Source: Notolepis coatsorum
Taxonomy: Eukaryota; Chordata; Actinopteri; Aulopiformes; Paralepididae
Assembly (NCBI GenBank): GCA_963971535.1
Contig: OZ020585.1
Location: 152,460,103-152,524,102 of the forward strand
DNA length: 64,000 bases
Direction of reading: 5' to 3'
Shown: positions 44,348 through 54,870 of the stretch, piece after piece
Layout: every line of letters begins with the position of its first letter
Position numbering within the stretch: position 1 is the first letter of the stretch
The notes under the pieces: model-generated
What the model was told of the DNA's origin: nothing
Databases searched by the model: none
What the model saw: the letters and a program-made list of their open reading frames with translations, nothing else
Translations under genes and position numbers: made by a program

Positions 44348-45997
44348 TCAGTTTAAAGACTGCTGCTCTCTGGGTGAGCGTGCGACCTGGTCTCTCTGTC
44401 TGGGAGGGGAACTGCGACAGTCTCTACGAATATGGCCAGGTTTAAAGCAACCCAAACATAGGTGCTCCCGCATGCAGTGTGCCACAGTGGAGTGCTCCGC
44501 CGATCTGCATATCTTGCAGTTAAACTGTTGTCGTCCATACATTGGCTGGTTGTTCTGAGCCATCGGCCGGTAGCTCTGAGCCATCGGTTGATTGTCCTGA
44601 GAGATTGGCTGATTGTTCTGAGCCATCGGTCGGTTGTTCTGAGCCATTACTTGGCTGTTCTGAGCCATCGCTTGACTGTTCTGAGAGAGTGTCCTGTCAA
44701 GCAGGCCAATCAAAGTCATCAGACAGTTACCATCTATCTGAGGAGCAGACGTGACACTCGCTCCGACCTGGACAGGGGGCGACTCTGGAAGGCTAGGCGT
44801 AGACACCTCCTCAAACACAGGTGTCTGGACATGAACTGTTAAAGGTCTCCCCAGACCTGCACGGTTTGTTCTGGCGTCCAGCTGTCCTCTCATGCTGATC
44901 TGATGACGGTCAACATGCTCCTGTATTTCACCAGCTGTCCACTTCTCTGGCGCTTTGAACCGCAAGATTGCAGCAAGACAAGGATCAGGGCAATACTTTA
45001 CGAACATCATGGTCACCTCTCGACGGGGGTCATCAATATGTCGCCCATGCCTGCTCAGGCCCTCTTCTGCTGCATCAACAGCCTTGTTAAGTCGGATCCA
45101 ATACTCGACAGGGTCCTCCCCTGTCACAGACACAGTGTTGTAGAAATCAGCAAGAGGCATACTTGAGCATGACACGCCACCGAAATGTTGTTTCAGTATG
45201 TCAGTTACAACCCTCGGGTTCTCTTGAGGCTTTAGTAATGGGTTGCTACGGAGCGTTACTTTCACAACGTCTCTGGCTCTGCCCATCAGTCTGGACAACA
45301 TCTCTTGATGCTGCTCATCCACTCCTATACCTCTCTTCCTCAGGTAGGTGTCCATGAGCTCCTCCCACTCACGCACTGAGAGCTTGTCAGACCCATCTCC
45401 TCTGTACACTGGAGGCTCCCTCACATCCGACTGCATGACCAGCTTTACACCAGTCAGATTGAGTGTGGAGTCGACGCGTGGTTGGCTCCCACCCGGGTAT
45501 TGGACCCGCTCTTGACTGCCTTCATTCGCCCGGCTCTCTCCTCTCATCTGAGCCGATATTGACTGTCCCACCTGCTGGGCGATGTGTGATATCAGGTCAC
45601 TCAATGCTGGATCGTTTCTGTCGGGGATGGCCGCAGGTGAAAAGGTTGGTCTGTGGGCAAAGGGTGTGTGGCTCGGTAGATGGGTTGAGGTGAAGACTGG
45701 GGAACCTTCATTGCCCGGGACACTAACCTGCTGGGTCTGACTGGGCGCTCGTGACCTCCCCTCACCTGGGCTCGGCCCTGGGGTATTAAATAGCTGTAAC
45801 CCTCTCCCATAAGAATTAAGCAGCGATGAACCCCTCCCCAAACCAACACCCGGCGAGTTAAATCGAGCCAACAGCTGTGCCCCCCTCCCGGACGCAAAAT
45901 CACTAGGGCCATGAACCACCCTCTCCCCAATGGCTCCCCCCTCTACAACAGACCTGCTCTCTGCGACGGCCCCCTCCTCTACAATATTGGGATCCAT
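44348..45997 (-). CDS. gag: Gypsy Gag polyprotein
   Basis: Intact 549-codon frame. The N terminus is Gly/Ser-rich. Residues about 190-390 form the capsid-like helical region (SVREWEELMDTYLRKRG, LLKPQENPRVVTDILKQHFG, DPVEYWIRLNKAVDAAEEGL). A run of QNNQPMAQ-type repeats follows at about 440-485. Two Cys/His knuckles close the protein: CKICRSAEHSTVAHC (CX2CX4HX5C) and CLGCFKPGHIRRDC (canonical CX2CX4HX4C). Gag forms the cytoplasmic particle and packages the RNA. The Met at 45997 is the first in frame, about 1.7 kb after the primer site, with a long repeat-bearing leader before it. It is the only apparently undamaged gene of the provirus besides the protease. Confidence 0.9.
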   Translation of the reverse strand: MDPNIVEEGAVAESRSVVEGGAIGERVVHGPSDFASGRGAQLLARFNSPGVGLGRGSSLLNSYGRGLQLFNTPGPSPGEGRSRAPSQTQQVSVPGNEGSPVFTSTHLPSHTPFAHRPTFSPAAIPDRNDPALSDLISHIAQQVGQSISAQMRGESRANEGSQERVQYPGGSQPRVDSTLNLTGVKLVMQSDVREPPVYRGDGSDKLSVREWEELMDTYLRKRGIGVDEQHQEMLSRLMGRARDVVKVTLRSNPLLKPQENPRVVTDILKQHFGGVSCSSMPLADFYNTVSVTGEDPVEYWIRLNKAVDAAEEGLSRHGRHIDDPRREVTMMFVKYCPDPCLAAILRFKAPEKWTAGEIQEHVDRHQISMRGQLDARTNRAGLGRPLTVHVQTPVFEEVSTPSLPESPPVQVGASVTSAPQIDGNCLMTLIGLLDRTLSQNSQAMAQNSQVMAQNNRPMAQNNQPISQDNQPMAQSYRPMAQNNQPMYGRQQFNCKICRSAEHSTVAHCMREHLCLGCFKPGHIRRDCRSSPPRQRDQVARSPREQQSLN

Positions 45998-46059
45998 TTA
46001 TTTCTATAAAATGAGCTATCAGCAAAGAAAGAAAAAAATATATATTCTACGGATCACAA

Positions 46060-46449
46060 TACCTTGGCCATTACCAATACTACGCCAAAAGAGGAGAAAA
46101 ATATTTGATTACAATATTTTTCTTGGCTATTCCTACCACAAAAGAGGAGAAGAAAAATATATAAGTTGGTCACAATATTTTTCTATTGGTTATTCCTATA
46201 CCAAAAGAGGAGAAGAAAAATATATAAGTTGGTCACAATATTTTTCTATTGGTTATTCCTATACCAAAAGAGGAGAAGAAAGATATATAAGTTGGTCACA
46301 ATATTTTTCTATTGGTTATTCCTATACCAAAAGAGGAGAAGAAAAATATATAAGTTGGTCACAATATTTTTCTATTGGTTATTCCTATACCAAAAGAGGA
46401 GAAGAAAAATATATAAGTTGGTCACAATATTTTTCTATTGGTTATTCCT
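46060..46449. repeat. 63-bp tandem repeat in Gypsy leader, part 1
   Basis: Copies of a 63-bp unit starting ATTCCTATACCAAAAGAGG and ending TTTTTCTATTGGTT. The last four or five copies are almost identical and those nearest gag are decayed. Because 63 is a multiple of 3 the array is open in several frames (plus-strand 21-residue unit with YTKRGEEKYISWSQYFS). This is antisense to the provirus and probably not a protein. Confidence 0.9.
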
Positions 46450-47292
46450 TAGTGCACTGCAACCTTGCCCAGGCCCGACGGGGTCCGGCCCGGCGGGTTC
46501 GGGCTGGGTAGGGCTTTTTTTTTTATAAATAATTCGGGCTCGGCCGGGCCCGGGCACCGCCGTTTTTTATTATTATTATTTTTTTTTTTTTTTTTTTTCA
46601 TATAACTAGGGTTATATGATAACCTTCGTTTTAAGATTCGCTTTCTCTTTTGCGCCAGAGAAACATTTGGATGTAATTACTGCAGCGCGCAGGGAGAAGA
46701 ACTCAGGGGACAAGTTCACCTCGATTGGTTGTGTTGGAATAATTATAGCCAGTTGGCGAACGTTTTAATTTGTTCTTGGGATGTATGTAGCCGGTTTTGT
46801 TAACGGTGTTCAACGCGTTGCTGACGTCGTGGTGAGTGATATGTTTATTATTTGCTGGGTCGCGACTCGCTACCTGTTTTGTTGCTCTGCTCGAAATCTG
46901 ATTTCTGTTTTCTGTTTGTTTGTTTGACTGAGTAGGCTATTGTGTGTCGTGTGTGTGTGTGTGTGTCAAAGAAGATTCTATAGCCTTCAATACGTTTTGA
47001 GGCTGATGTGTGAGTCAGTCTATATAAGCGAGCACTGGGAGTGACGGCATTGCGAAATGCTTCTTCGTTTTGTGTATTTATTACGTTCATATAAAACCGT
47101 GTTTCAAATATTTTAAACAAATACAAAAAAAATTATATTTTAATAATAATAATAATAATAATTGTTTTCGGGTTTTCATGCGGGCTAGGGCTTAAAATAT
47201 TATTTACAGTCGGGCTTATTTTCGGGCAGGGCCTGAAGTTCAAGGGCTCGGGCAGGGCTCGGGCTTTATTTCAAGGCCCTTGCAGACCACTA
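46450..47292. mobile_element. 843-bp inverted-repeat DNA element in the Gypsy leader
   Basis: It starts TAGTGCACTGCAACCTTG and ends, in reverse complement, TAGTGGTCTGCAAGGGCC. Subterminal regions are GC-rich (GGCCCGGCGGGTTCGGGCTG). ATTCCT flanks both sides, though that word is part of the 63-bp host repeat and so does not fix the duplication length. The ends suggest a hAT-like non-autonomous element. No transposase was seen. CTATATAAGCGAGC near 47021 looks like a TATA box. Confidence 0.75.
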
Positions 47293-47640
47293 ATTCCTAT
47301 ACCAAAAGAGGAGAAGAAAAATATATAAGTTGGTCACAATATTTTTCTATTGGTTATTCATATACCAAAAGAGGAGACGAAAAATATATAAGTTGGTCAC
47401 AATATTTTTCTATTGGTTATTCCTATACCAAAAGAGGAGAAGAAAAATATATAAGTTGGTCACAATATTTTTCTATTGGTTATTCCTATACCAAAAGAGG
47501 AGAAGAAAAATATATAAGTTGGTCACAATATTTTTCTATTGGTTATTCCTATACCAAAAGAGGAGAAGAAAACATATATATACTGATTACAATATTTTTC
47601 TATTGGCTATTCCTATACCAGGAAAGAGAAAAACCAGATA
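47293..47640. repeat. 63-bp tandem repeat in Gypsy leader, part 2
   Basis: Five further copies of the same 63-bp unit, the last variant (GAAAACATATATATACTGA). They continue the array interrupted at 46449, so the array predates the DNA element. Confidence 0.9.
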
Positions 47641-47720
47641 TTAGAAATTAAAGAGAGAAGAAAAAAAATTCACTTCGACGACTCTTCCCGGCGACCAAGC
47701 TGGTGTTGGCACTTGCGTCG

Positions 47721-47739
47721 TCCTGGTCAACGGCACCAA
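47721..47739 (-). other. Gypsy primer-binding site
   Basis: TTGGTGCCGTTGACCAGGA on the minus strand starts immediately after the 5' LTR. A TGG start complements a tRNA CCA end. The tRNA species was not determined. Confidence 0.65.
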
Positions 47740-48536
47740 TGTAGCTGGTTTAAGGCCACTCTCTTTTATGTCGGTCGTGTATGTGAAGTGATGACAGCCG
47801 TGATCCATTTCAGCATTTAATTCTGTTGAGACATCCCAGATAGGCACATATTTAACATTGGCCAGCAGATGGCGTCAACAGCTCACATATGCCCTTCAAG
47901 CTTCCAGACAATCTGAAGTTTAGAATCATCACTGAAATATCCCTTTAAAATAAAACAACACAATTAAATAATACAAAATAAACAATCAGACATCTCAAAT
48001 TACCTGTTGAGACATCCCAGATAGGCACATATTTAACATTGGCCAGCAGATGGCGTCAACAGCTCACATATGCTGCAATGGGGAAATATCAAGTCACATT
48101 TCAGACTGGGGCCTTCAACACATTGCTCAGCCATTACCACTAGCTCAGTCACATGTGTCCTTCCAAAAGTTCACCACTACAGCTAAATTACATTACAACA
48201 AGTACAGAATTTCTCATTATTAACACAGTTACCATTATATATATAACCCCGGTTCATTGCCCGGCAACCTATTTACAATATGTAAACCATCATACATTCT
48301 CTTAAACCAGAAATATATTTACAGGTGATGAGCGAACATCTTACCCCTTCAAGCTTCCAGACAATCTGGCGTGAAGGGGGAAGTGCAAGGGGAAATACGT
48401 CACTTCGGCAGGAAGTGACGATTTCAAAATAAAATACTTTGAGAATAAAAGATAATAATAAACAAATTAAAATAAAACGTGAGGGAGGGATTCTTTGTGG
48501 AATACATAACAGTATATTTTATATATACCTGCTACA
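47740..48536 (-). repeat. Gypsy 5' LTR
   Basis: 797 bp, near-identical to the 3' LTR. It carries two CTCF-like motifs, CCAGCAGATGGCGT at 47862-47875 and 48043-48056, both intact here. Confidence 0.92.
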
Positions 48537-48540
48537 CTAG

Positions 48541-49942
48541 CCAGCTATCCCGAAACTCCTAACATGCCCCGATTTAAAATGGTTCTCTCCTCTTTGTATA
48601 CCTTTGTCCTCACAAACAAAGTATTCTGCCAGGGAACTTATGGACACGACAGTAGTATAAGGTGTTTGAGCTTGTAACGTTAACGTTAGTTAGCTATCGT
48701 GACTGTGATGCACCGAGTGGGGCTACTAGGGGACTACTATCGTATCAACATGCCGTGACGTGTAGCTTGCTAGCCGTCATGATGCGTGTGCAGTGCTTTG
48801 CCCCACAGGTCTGAAAAGAGGACCTGCACATTTTACTCGTTCCCCAAACTCTTTTACATGCCCCGATTTAAAATGGTTCACGACAGTAGACATAATTCTA
48901 ACGTTAGCGGGGTAACGTTAGCCAGAGCCATAATAGCCAGCTTGATACTATGACCCGCGACAGCCCACAGACCAGTAGCGCTGCTGTACTGAACAACAGG
49001 CTGCCTAGTGGTACATGTAGTTCTTTTACGGCATTAAAAACCTTATAACTACCTTGTTTCAACCAATTGTAGCTGGTCCATCGAAATCTCTCCGATGATT
49101 AAACCCACTAGCTTTCTGCACTCGTCAAACTCCATTGTAGTGGATCAGAAGTAGGGAAAAGTTACCTGAAGTGACGTCACGGCACTGATAGCGTCTGCTA
49201 AGCTTTTTCATTGGCTCCATACATGTTATTCATGCATGGACCTTTTTAACCCTTTCTGAGTGGAATTTCCGGCATCAAATGGAAAAAAATAAATAATGAA
49301 ATTAGATACCAATGATGTAAACTACCCATAATTGAAGAGTAGGGTTTAACCTGCAAGTGGCACTTTAAATAATTCTAGGTTCATGTAATTATATGAGGCA
49401 ATTCAAAAATGTTATTCAAAACCTTTAGGTAAATAATGTACACGTGTCAGAATGAAAACGTAAAAGCTAACCTCGATTTTGAAATTCCCCTTTGACAGAT
49501 TAATCTTGCAAGATGTGACATCACAGTAACCACAGTAAAGTCATTATTTTTGGTAGTAACTAGTACTCTAACGCATTACTTTTTAAATTCAGTAACTCAA
49601 TTACCGTTACTAAATGGTTTGTTACTGTGTTATTTTTATGTATTGTTAAAATGTTACCTTTTTCTGTATTGATCTGAACCGTAGTAGAGTACAGGGGAGC
49701 GTTCTCCTAACCCTCCAAGTGCCGGTCATGTACAGTAACATGCTTGTTACAGCTAGCCGGACTTTGGGGTAATTCCCTCTGTAAGGTGGTGACCAGTAAA
49801 CCAGGAAACCGTTCTCTCAATGACTGGGCATTTATTTCCATTTGCAGGGTTGACAACAGCTACCTTTCTCTACCGTACACTCTGACTATATGACTATTCA
49901 CTGCTTGCATAGACCACCTATATATCCCACAACGCATCACTC
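48541..49942. other. Unassigned stretch with a possible minus-strand first exon
   Basis: It contains repeated TAACGTTAGC words and two copies of ATGCCCCGATTTAAAATGGT (about 48563 and 48857). On the minus strand, an ATG at 49135 opens MEFDECRKLVGLIIGEISMD and the frame runs to CAAG followed by GTAGTT at 49053. TGACGTCA lies 37 bp upstream (49172-49179). From 49500 to 49640 AGTAACT-type repeats suggest a decayed hAT terminus. Confidence 0.35.
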
Positions 49943-50853
49943 TTAACTCTTTAATTGCCAGACCCGAGATATCTCGGGTTAACTCGCCATGCGTTGTCTG
50001 CCAGACCCGAGATATCTCGGGTTTTGGTTGTTTTTTCTTTTATTCGATATTTCTATTCATTATTCATCCACTGACCTCGGTGTTGCCATAGGAAATTATT
50101 TTGAGATCGCCAAAGTGCAATACCGGCCGCATCCTGCCAGATGGCAGTGTCGCCCACCCTTTGAAACCTTATATCTAACTCTTACACTCAAATCTCTCCG
50201 GGCACTATATTTAGACGGAGCCGAGTAAGTCGCTTCATCAGACCACGTCGAAATGCATCTGGCACACTCAATCCATAAGTTGTGCCAAATTATGTCCGGG
50301 ACCAGATGGACACCAATACTGGAAATCGCGATCAGACAATTGGAATATTCTTTTTGAAATACCCCCGACCAGAGGTAAGGACTATCTGACATCAATTTCA
50401 GCTTTATCCAACAATGTTTTGATACCGATCCAGCTGATCAGAGTTTTTAGTGTTCAATACGAATGCCGTTACTGGCAATCATAGCATCAGAAACGACCCC
50501 CCCCCCCCCCCTTTCATGCATTCATGATGAAACATAATACATATTATATACCTTTGATTTGGAAATAGTAATGTGTCCATTGAGCAACGCGAACGCCTTT
50601 AGCTAAATTTACATAGCACTCCATAACGCAGCTTCCAGGAATTTGCCCGGATCACTCTGAAACTATACTATATTCACCACGGGATAACACGCGGACGTAT
50701 ACATGAAAAAATTTACTCTTTTTTACATGTTGGACGAGAGATAGTGACTGTCAAATGAGCCATAGTATTGTCTCCATAGCTATAATATACCTATCTTTTA
50801 GCGTGGCCTACACGCTACAGGATGAGGATAATAGCTGGCGCTGAATGAGTTAT
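49943..50853. mobile_element. TTAA-family element, copy 4
   Basis: TTAA at 49943-49946 is followed by CTCTTTAATTGCCAGACCCG. The right end reads TGGCGCTGAATGAG before TTAT (50850-50853). The interior is 903 bp. The left end holds two copies of the perfect palindrome CCCGAGATATCTCGGG (about 49962 and 50007), apparently a local duplication. A palindromic CTGCCAGATGGCAG at 50134 lies where copy 1 has its CTCF-like motif. Confidence 0.65.
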
Positions 50854-51377
50854 GCCCGACGGGTCCGGTACCCGACCCAAAATTACACATCATAAATCAA
50901 TGTCTACAGACTGTGTGAATATAAGTAGCGTTTTTTTTTCTTCAAATGTATCCAAGAGTAAGGACCCTAACCATGTCACAACAGCAGTCATAGTGTATAT
51001 TATTTTCAACAATACGTTTTTTTTATATATATTTTTATTTCATTTTCGGATGAAAGGCACAGGTACAGGCATACAATGCACATAAAACATAATTTAAATT
51101 ATTTGCCAACTACAAGCATTGGCTTGCCCCTTGCCTCATTTAAAATAAAAAATCCTACCCCCAAACCCCTGCACCAACCACCGTTGACAAAAAAATTATA
51201 ATAATAATCCCCCCCAACCCACCCCGTCATAGGCCTGAAAAGAAAAAGAATTGAGCAAAGATTTCAACAAAGACCAAAAAAATAAAGGGAATTATACAGA
51301 TATAATTAGTTATGTCATGCTAGTTATATAGTAGAGGTCCTTACTTGATAGAGAATATGGTTCCAGCTATCTATTGC
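50854..51377. other. AT-rich stretch, probable LINE 3' UTR debris
   Basis: Reverse-oriented A/T-rich sequence with TTTATTTCATTTTCGGATGA and an AAAAAATTATAATAATAAT run. No gene was seen. Confidence 0.35.
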
Positions 51378-51861
51378 CATCGCAGCAGGGGCGGACTGGG
51401 ACACAAATTCAGCCCGGGACATTCAGACGCACCGGCCCCGAAACCGGCCCACGCACGGCCGTTATGAAACACTTGTCCAGTATTAAACAACCCAAGGCTG
51501 TGGCTAAGGAGTCAACATCAGGGAGACCAAATCTACACCCCGCCCGCACAGTGCACACACACACACACACACACACTCACATATATACCATTACTTCCTG
51601 TCATTGGCATACGTTTTCTTTTTTTTACTAACATCTTAGTGCCTCATTAGCCTAGGGATTAAGGATACGTGAAGTATTAACTACACCATAATAATCTTGA
51701 GGTTTTGATCCATAGAAATGTCTGTGCTACACAATTTCAGTTAGATTCGATTTATTGTCCTTTAATTTTGCGCTCATGACATTGGTTGCTTGCCATTTAA
51801 TCAACATCGAAAGACCCCCCACTCCCGCCCAGACACCCATTCCAAGAGCCTGTTCGCTTTC

Positions 51862-52156
<295 letters not shown>

Positions 52157-52387
52157 ACTCTCTCTGTCTCTCCCCCAATTAAACTGTCCTACTCTACATC
52201 ACCAGCATGTTTCGCAGCAAGTCACTTGTTCCTTCCTCTACTAAACAGGTCTGTAATTTTATATTGTTCTGCAGCTTTTACTAGCCATTTTAGTTTTTTA
52301 TTCTAGCTTTTTCAGCTCCACCATTTCTTTTTTTTACAGGGGCCAATTTCGAATTGCATATCATTCTTGGTTGACACTGAAGTTAAT

Positions 52388-52690
52388 AAAATGCCATCTG
52401 AATTATGAAAAAGCTTTCTTGATGGAGAAACAGTGTATCAAAATGCCATCCGAATGATGAAAAAGCTTTCTTGATGGAGAAACAGTGTATCAAAAAACTG
52501 AAAGAAGGAAAGATTTACTGTTTGAAATTCTCCCAGTTGTTAGATTACTGCTTCCCTCTGCTGATCAGCTCTTCCACCTTAGAGCTATATCTCCAGGCAG
52601 CTTCACGTTGTTCACTAAGCACAACATTTGACGACACAGAAGCGAATCTTCATTCAAACAGCAATGGCAGGCAGCTCGCACAGTAGAAGC
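52388..52690 (+). pseudogene. Possible decayed coding fragment with 52-bp duplication
   Basis: A unit containing AAAGCTTTCTTGATGGAGAA is present twice in tandem (about 52390-52494). After it, one frame reads SFLDGETVYQKTERRKDLLF and LPVVRLLLPSADQLFHL before a stop. This looks protein-like but I do not recognise it. It could be a piece of the element's lost transposase. Confidence 0.25.
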
Positions 52691-53040
52691 AATCGTCCGT
52701 GTTATCTGATTTGGAGAGTATTCCTTCATTAAAAGGACAACAAAAAACATCTCTGAAGGCTTATATTGTCAGAGAATAGGCTACGGTGTCAGAGAATTAG
52801 GCTACGCGGTATGCTCCAAATGGCATTGAGTTTTTCTCGTTCGATGTCACGGATAGGCTAGGGGACACAAATTCAGCCTGAGACGTTCAGAGTCGCTCCG
52901 GCCCGCACGCACACACACTATTGTCACCTATGTGTGTCGTTGCGCTCTGGGTCATGTATCTGTAGTAGAGCGCTATAGGCTACATCATCTGGATGGACTG
53001 TTTCTGTGCGAGCGAGCATGCGTACTATGGAATTGAATCC

Positions 53041-53405
53041 TGCCGGCCCACACACCGGCCCTCACACTGGCCCACACACTAGCCCACACACCGGCCCACA
53101 CACCGGCCCTCACACTGGCCCCACTGCCGGCGCCACTGCCGCCCCACAAACCGGCCCTCACACTGGCCCCACTGCCGGCCCACACACCGGCCCACACACC
53201 GGCCCACACTCTGGCCCACACTCCGGCCCACACACCGGCCCACACACTGACCCACACACTGGCCCACATATCGCCCACATTAGTGGCCCACACAACGACT
53301 CACACACTGGCCCACACACCAACTCACACACTGGCCCACACACCGGCCCACATACCGGCCCACATTAGTGGCCCACACACCGACTCACACTGGCCCACAC
53401 CGGCC
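53041..53405. repeat. 12-bp minisatellite (GGCCCACACACC)
   Basis: About 28 imperfect copies of a 12-bp unit, which in one frame would give Gly-Pro-His-Thr repeats. TCACAC and CATTAG variants interrupt it. Treated as non-coding because the array sits inside a hAT element with no start or flanking coding. Confidence 0.85.
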
Positions 53406-53774
53406 CGCCGTACAGACCTGGGAGCCTGGGAGATGACTGAAATCACTGCAAGAGCTAGTAGGCCATTTTTAAGCATCTTTCTGTTTCATTTTTACATCTA
53501 ACTTTTTCAGCCCTACCCTACCAAAGTGGGCCGATCTGAGTGGACTAAATTGGCCAGTCGAACCCTCCCATAAAAAAAAAAGAAAAGTTAAAAAAAAAAT
53601 ATATATATATTTTTTCTTTTTTTTGGACCAGCCCACTTTACTTCTGGCCCATCGGGATTCGTCCCGATGGCCAGTCCGGGCCTGCATCGCAGTGCCAATT
53701 TTTTTTTTGCAGCGGTACTTCCTGCCAGCCAAAATCGTCTCTGAACAATACTAAAAGATAAAGGATCATCATCA

Positions 53775-54060
53775 TTAACACATTGGGCGCCAATAACGTC
53801 GTACAACGGGTTTCAAGGTCAGGCGAATTCTGCCAAACCACGGCGTATGACGTTATTGATATCATATTTCATTTTCTCGCCATGGTATTCATAATTCCCT
53901 CACCCAGCCTCGGCTGATACAGTGGGAGCCTGCACAACTCTGCAACGCTTCAATACTGCCGCCTGGTGGATGATCGGCGAGTTACAACCGAAAATAGATC
54001 TCTGGTGATCTCGGTGCATCTGGGAAATGCGTCCGGCACTCACATATTGTTGCGGGACAT
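53775..54060 (+). mobile_element. TTAA-family element, left end (copy 5)
   Basis: TTAA (53775-53778) is followed by CACATTGGGCGCCAATAACG. The next 130 bp match copy 6 at 63822 (CATGGTATTCATA, ATCATATTTCAT). An AACGTC..GACGTT inverted pair lies in the subterminal region. CCACCAGGCGGCAG (minus, 53956-53969) fits the CTCF core at 13 of 14 positions. The right end was not found, and AT-rich DNA follows to 54500. Confidence 0.6.
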
Positions 54061-54622
54061 TATGCATTCATGGACATTATGTTTTCCACAAAAAAACCAT
54101 TAATTTGTAAATTTTATTGTATAATTCATCAGAATTTCCTTGATGACACAAATAAATAAACAATATTAATAAAGTTTTAGAGAAACATTTTGAGTTTATT
54201 AAATATAAAATTAAGTCAATGGTCCATACAAATCAATGTGTACGCATTGCGCTAATGAGAATTTAAGCACAAAATGTACTAAAATATTAAAATAATTAAT
54301 TGTAAACAACTCATTGTACAAGAAAGAGCACATTTTTATCTTTAATATTATGGTTTGTTTACTTGAATAAATGCTAACCTTTATTTAGAAAAGATCACGG
54401 CCATGGTAAATCATTGATTTCATGAGAATGACCCAATTGAGCAACCATTCAGGAGAAGACTTTCCAGGAAAATAAATGCACCTCCAATATTAGCATGCCA
54501 TTTTAGTGGTGGAGTTTCATAGGTTTATGTGGCGTTTGAGACACATTTTCAGATACAATGGAAGTCTTATGTCAGTGGTGAATTGGCAGAAAATAACTTG
54601 GTACTGTATTTGTGTTAACCAG

Positions 54623-54763
54623 GAGAAGCGTAGTCTGCCCAGCAACAGGGAGCCAGCGGTGAAACGGGCATTCAAGGCCTTCGTTGAGGAGCGGGACGAC
54701 AAGTACACTATGGAGCTCCCCAGTGCGCTGAAGGAGGAGCTACTGGGGCTGGCTCAGAGCCTG
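54623..54763 (+). CDS. Candidate host exon, 47 codons, phase 0/0, gene unknown
   Basis: A splice acceptor (TTGTGTTAACCAG, ending 54622) and a donor (CTG then GTAGGT at 54764) bracket exactly 141 bp with codon phase 0 on both sides. The frame reads EKRSLPSNREPAVKRAFKAF, then VEERDDKYTMELPSALKEEL and LGLAQSL. It is charged and probably helical, with G+C-rich third positions unlike the AT-rich flanks. All of this is expected of a real exon. I cannot name the gene. No neighbouring exon was identified in the window: upstream is a TTAA element, and downstream is a minisatellite and a solo LTR. The donor sequence is repeated at about 54812 and 54844, which could allow alternative donors. Confidence 0.55.
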
Positions 54764-54870
54764 GTAGGTACTCTGTACATACAGTACCAACACACACACT
54801 GGTAGGTACTCTGTACATATACAGTACCAACACACACACTGGTAGGTACTCTGCACAATGTACACTCTGT
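54761..54870. repeat. 46-48-bp minisatellite at the splice donor
   Basis: The unit CTGGTAGGTACTCTGTACAT followed by CAGTACCAACACACACA is present two and a half times. A further partial copy follows the solo LTR at 55550-55618. Confidence 0.85.

Larger units (their letters stand above)
38603..48540 (-). mobile_element. Gypsy-type LTR retrotransposon, full structure
   Basis: LTRs at 38607-39399 and 47740-48536 share TGTAGC...GCTACA ends, and CTAG flanks both outer sides (38603-38606 and 48537-48540), a 4-bp duplication. On the minus strand the order is 5' LTR, primer site, tandem-repeat leader, gag, protease, RT, RNase H, integrase, C-terminal tail, polypurine tract, 3' LTR. Integrase after RNase H is the Gypsy/Metaviridae order. 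The LTRs are still nearly identical, so insertion is fairly recent, yet pol carries several lesions. An 843-bp DNA element sits in the leader. Confidence 0.92.

Noticed and set aside
40005-45693. Plus-strand frames across the Gypsy region
   Set aside because: They are shadows of the minus-strand gag-pol genes.
46166-46528. Plus-strand 21-residue repeat protein (YTKRGEEKYISWSQYFS unit)
   Set aside because: It is antisense to the Gypsy provirus, the unit is 63 bp so openness is automatic, a second frame is equally open, and a DNA element splits it. Kept as a DNA tandem repeat instead.
53006-53368. Gly-Pro-His-Thr repeat protein
   Set aside because: The 12-bp minisatellite gives open frames on both strands and sits inside a non-autonomous hAT element.
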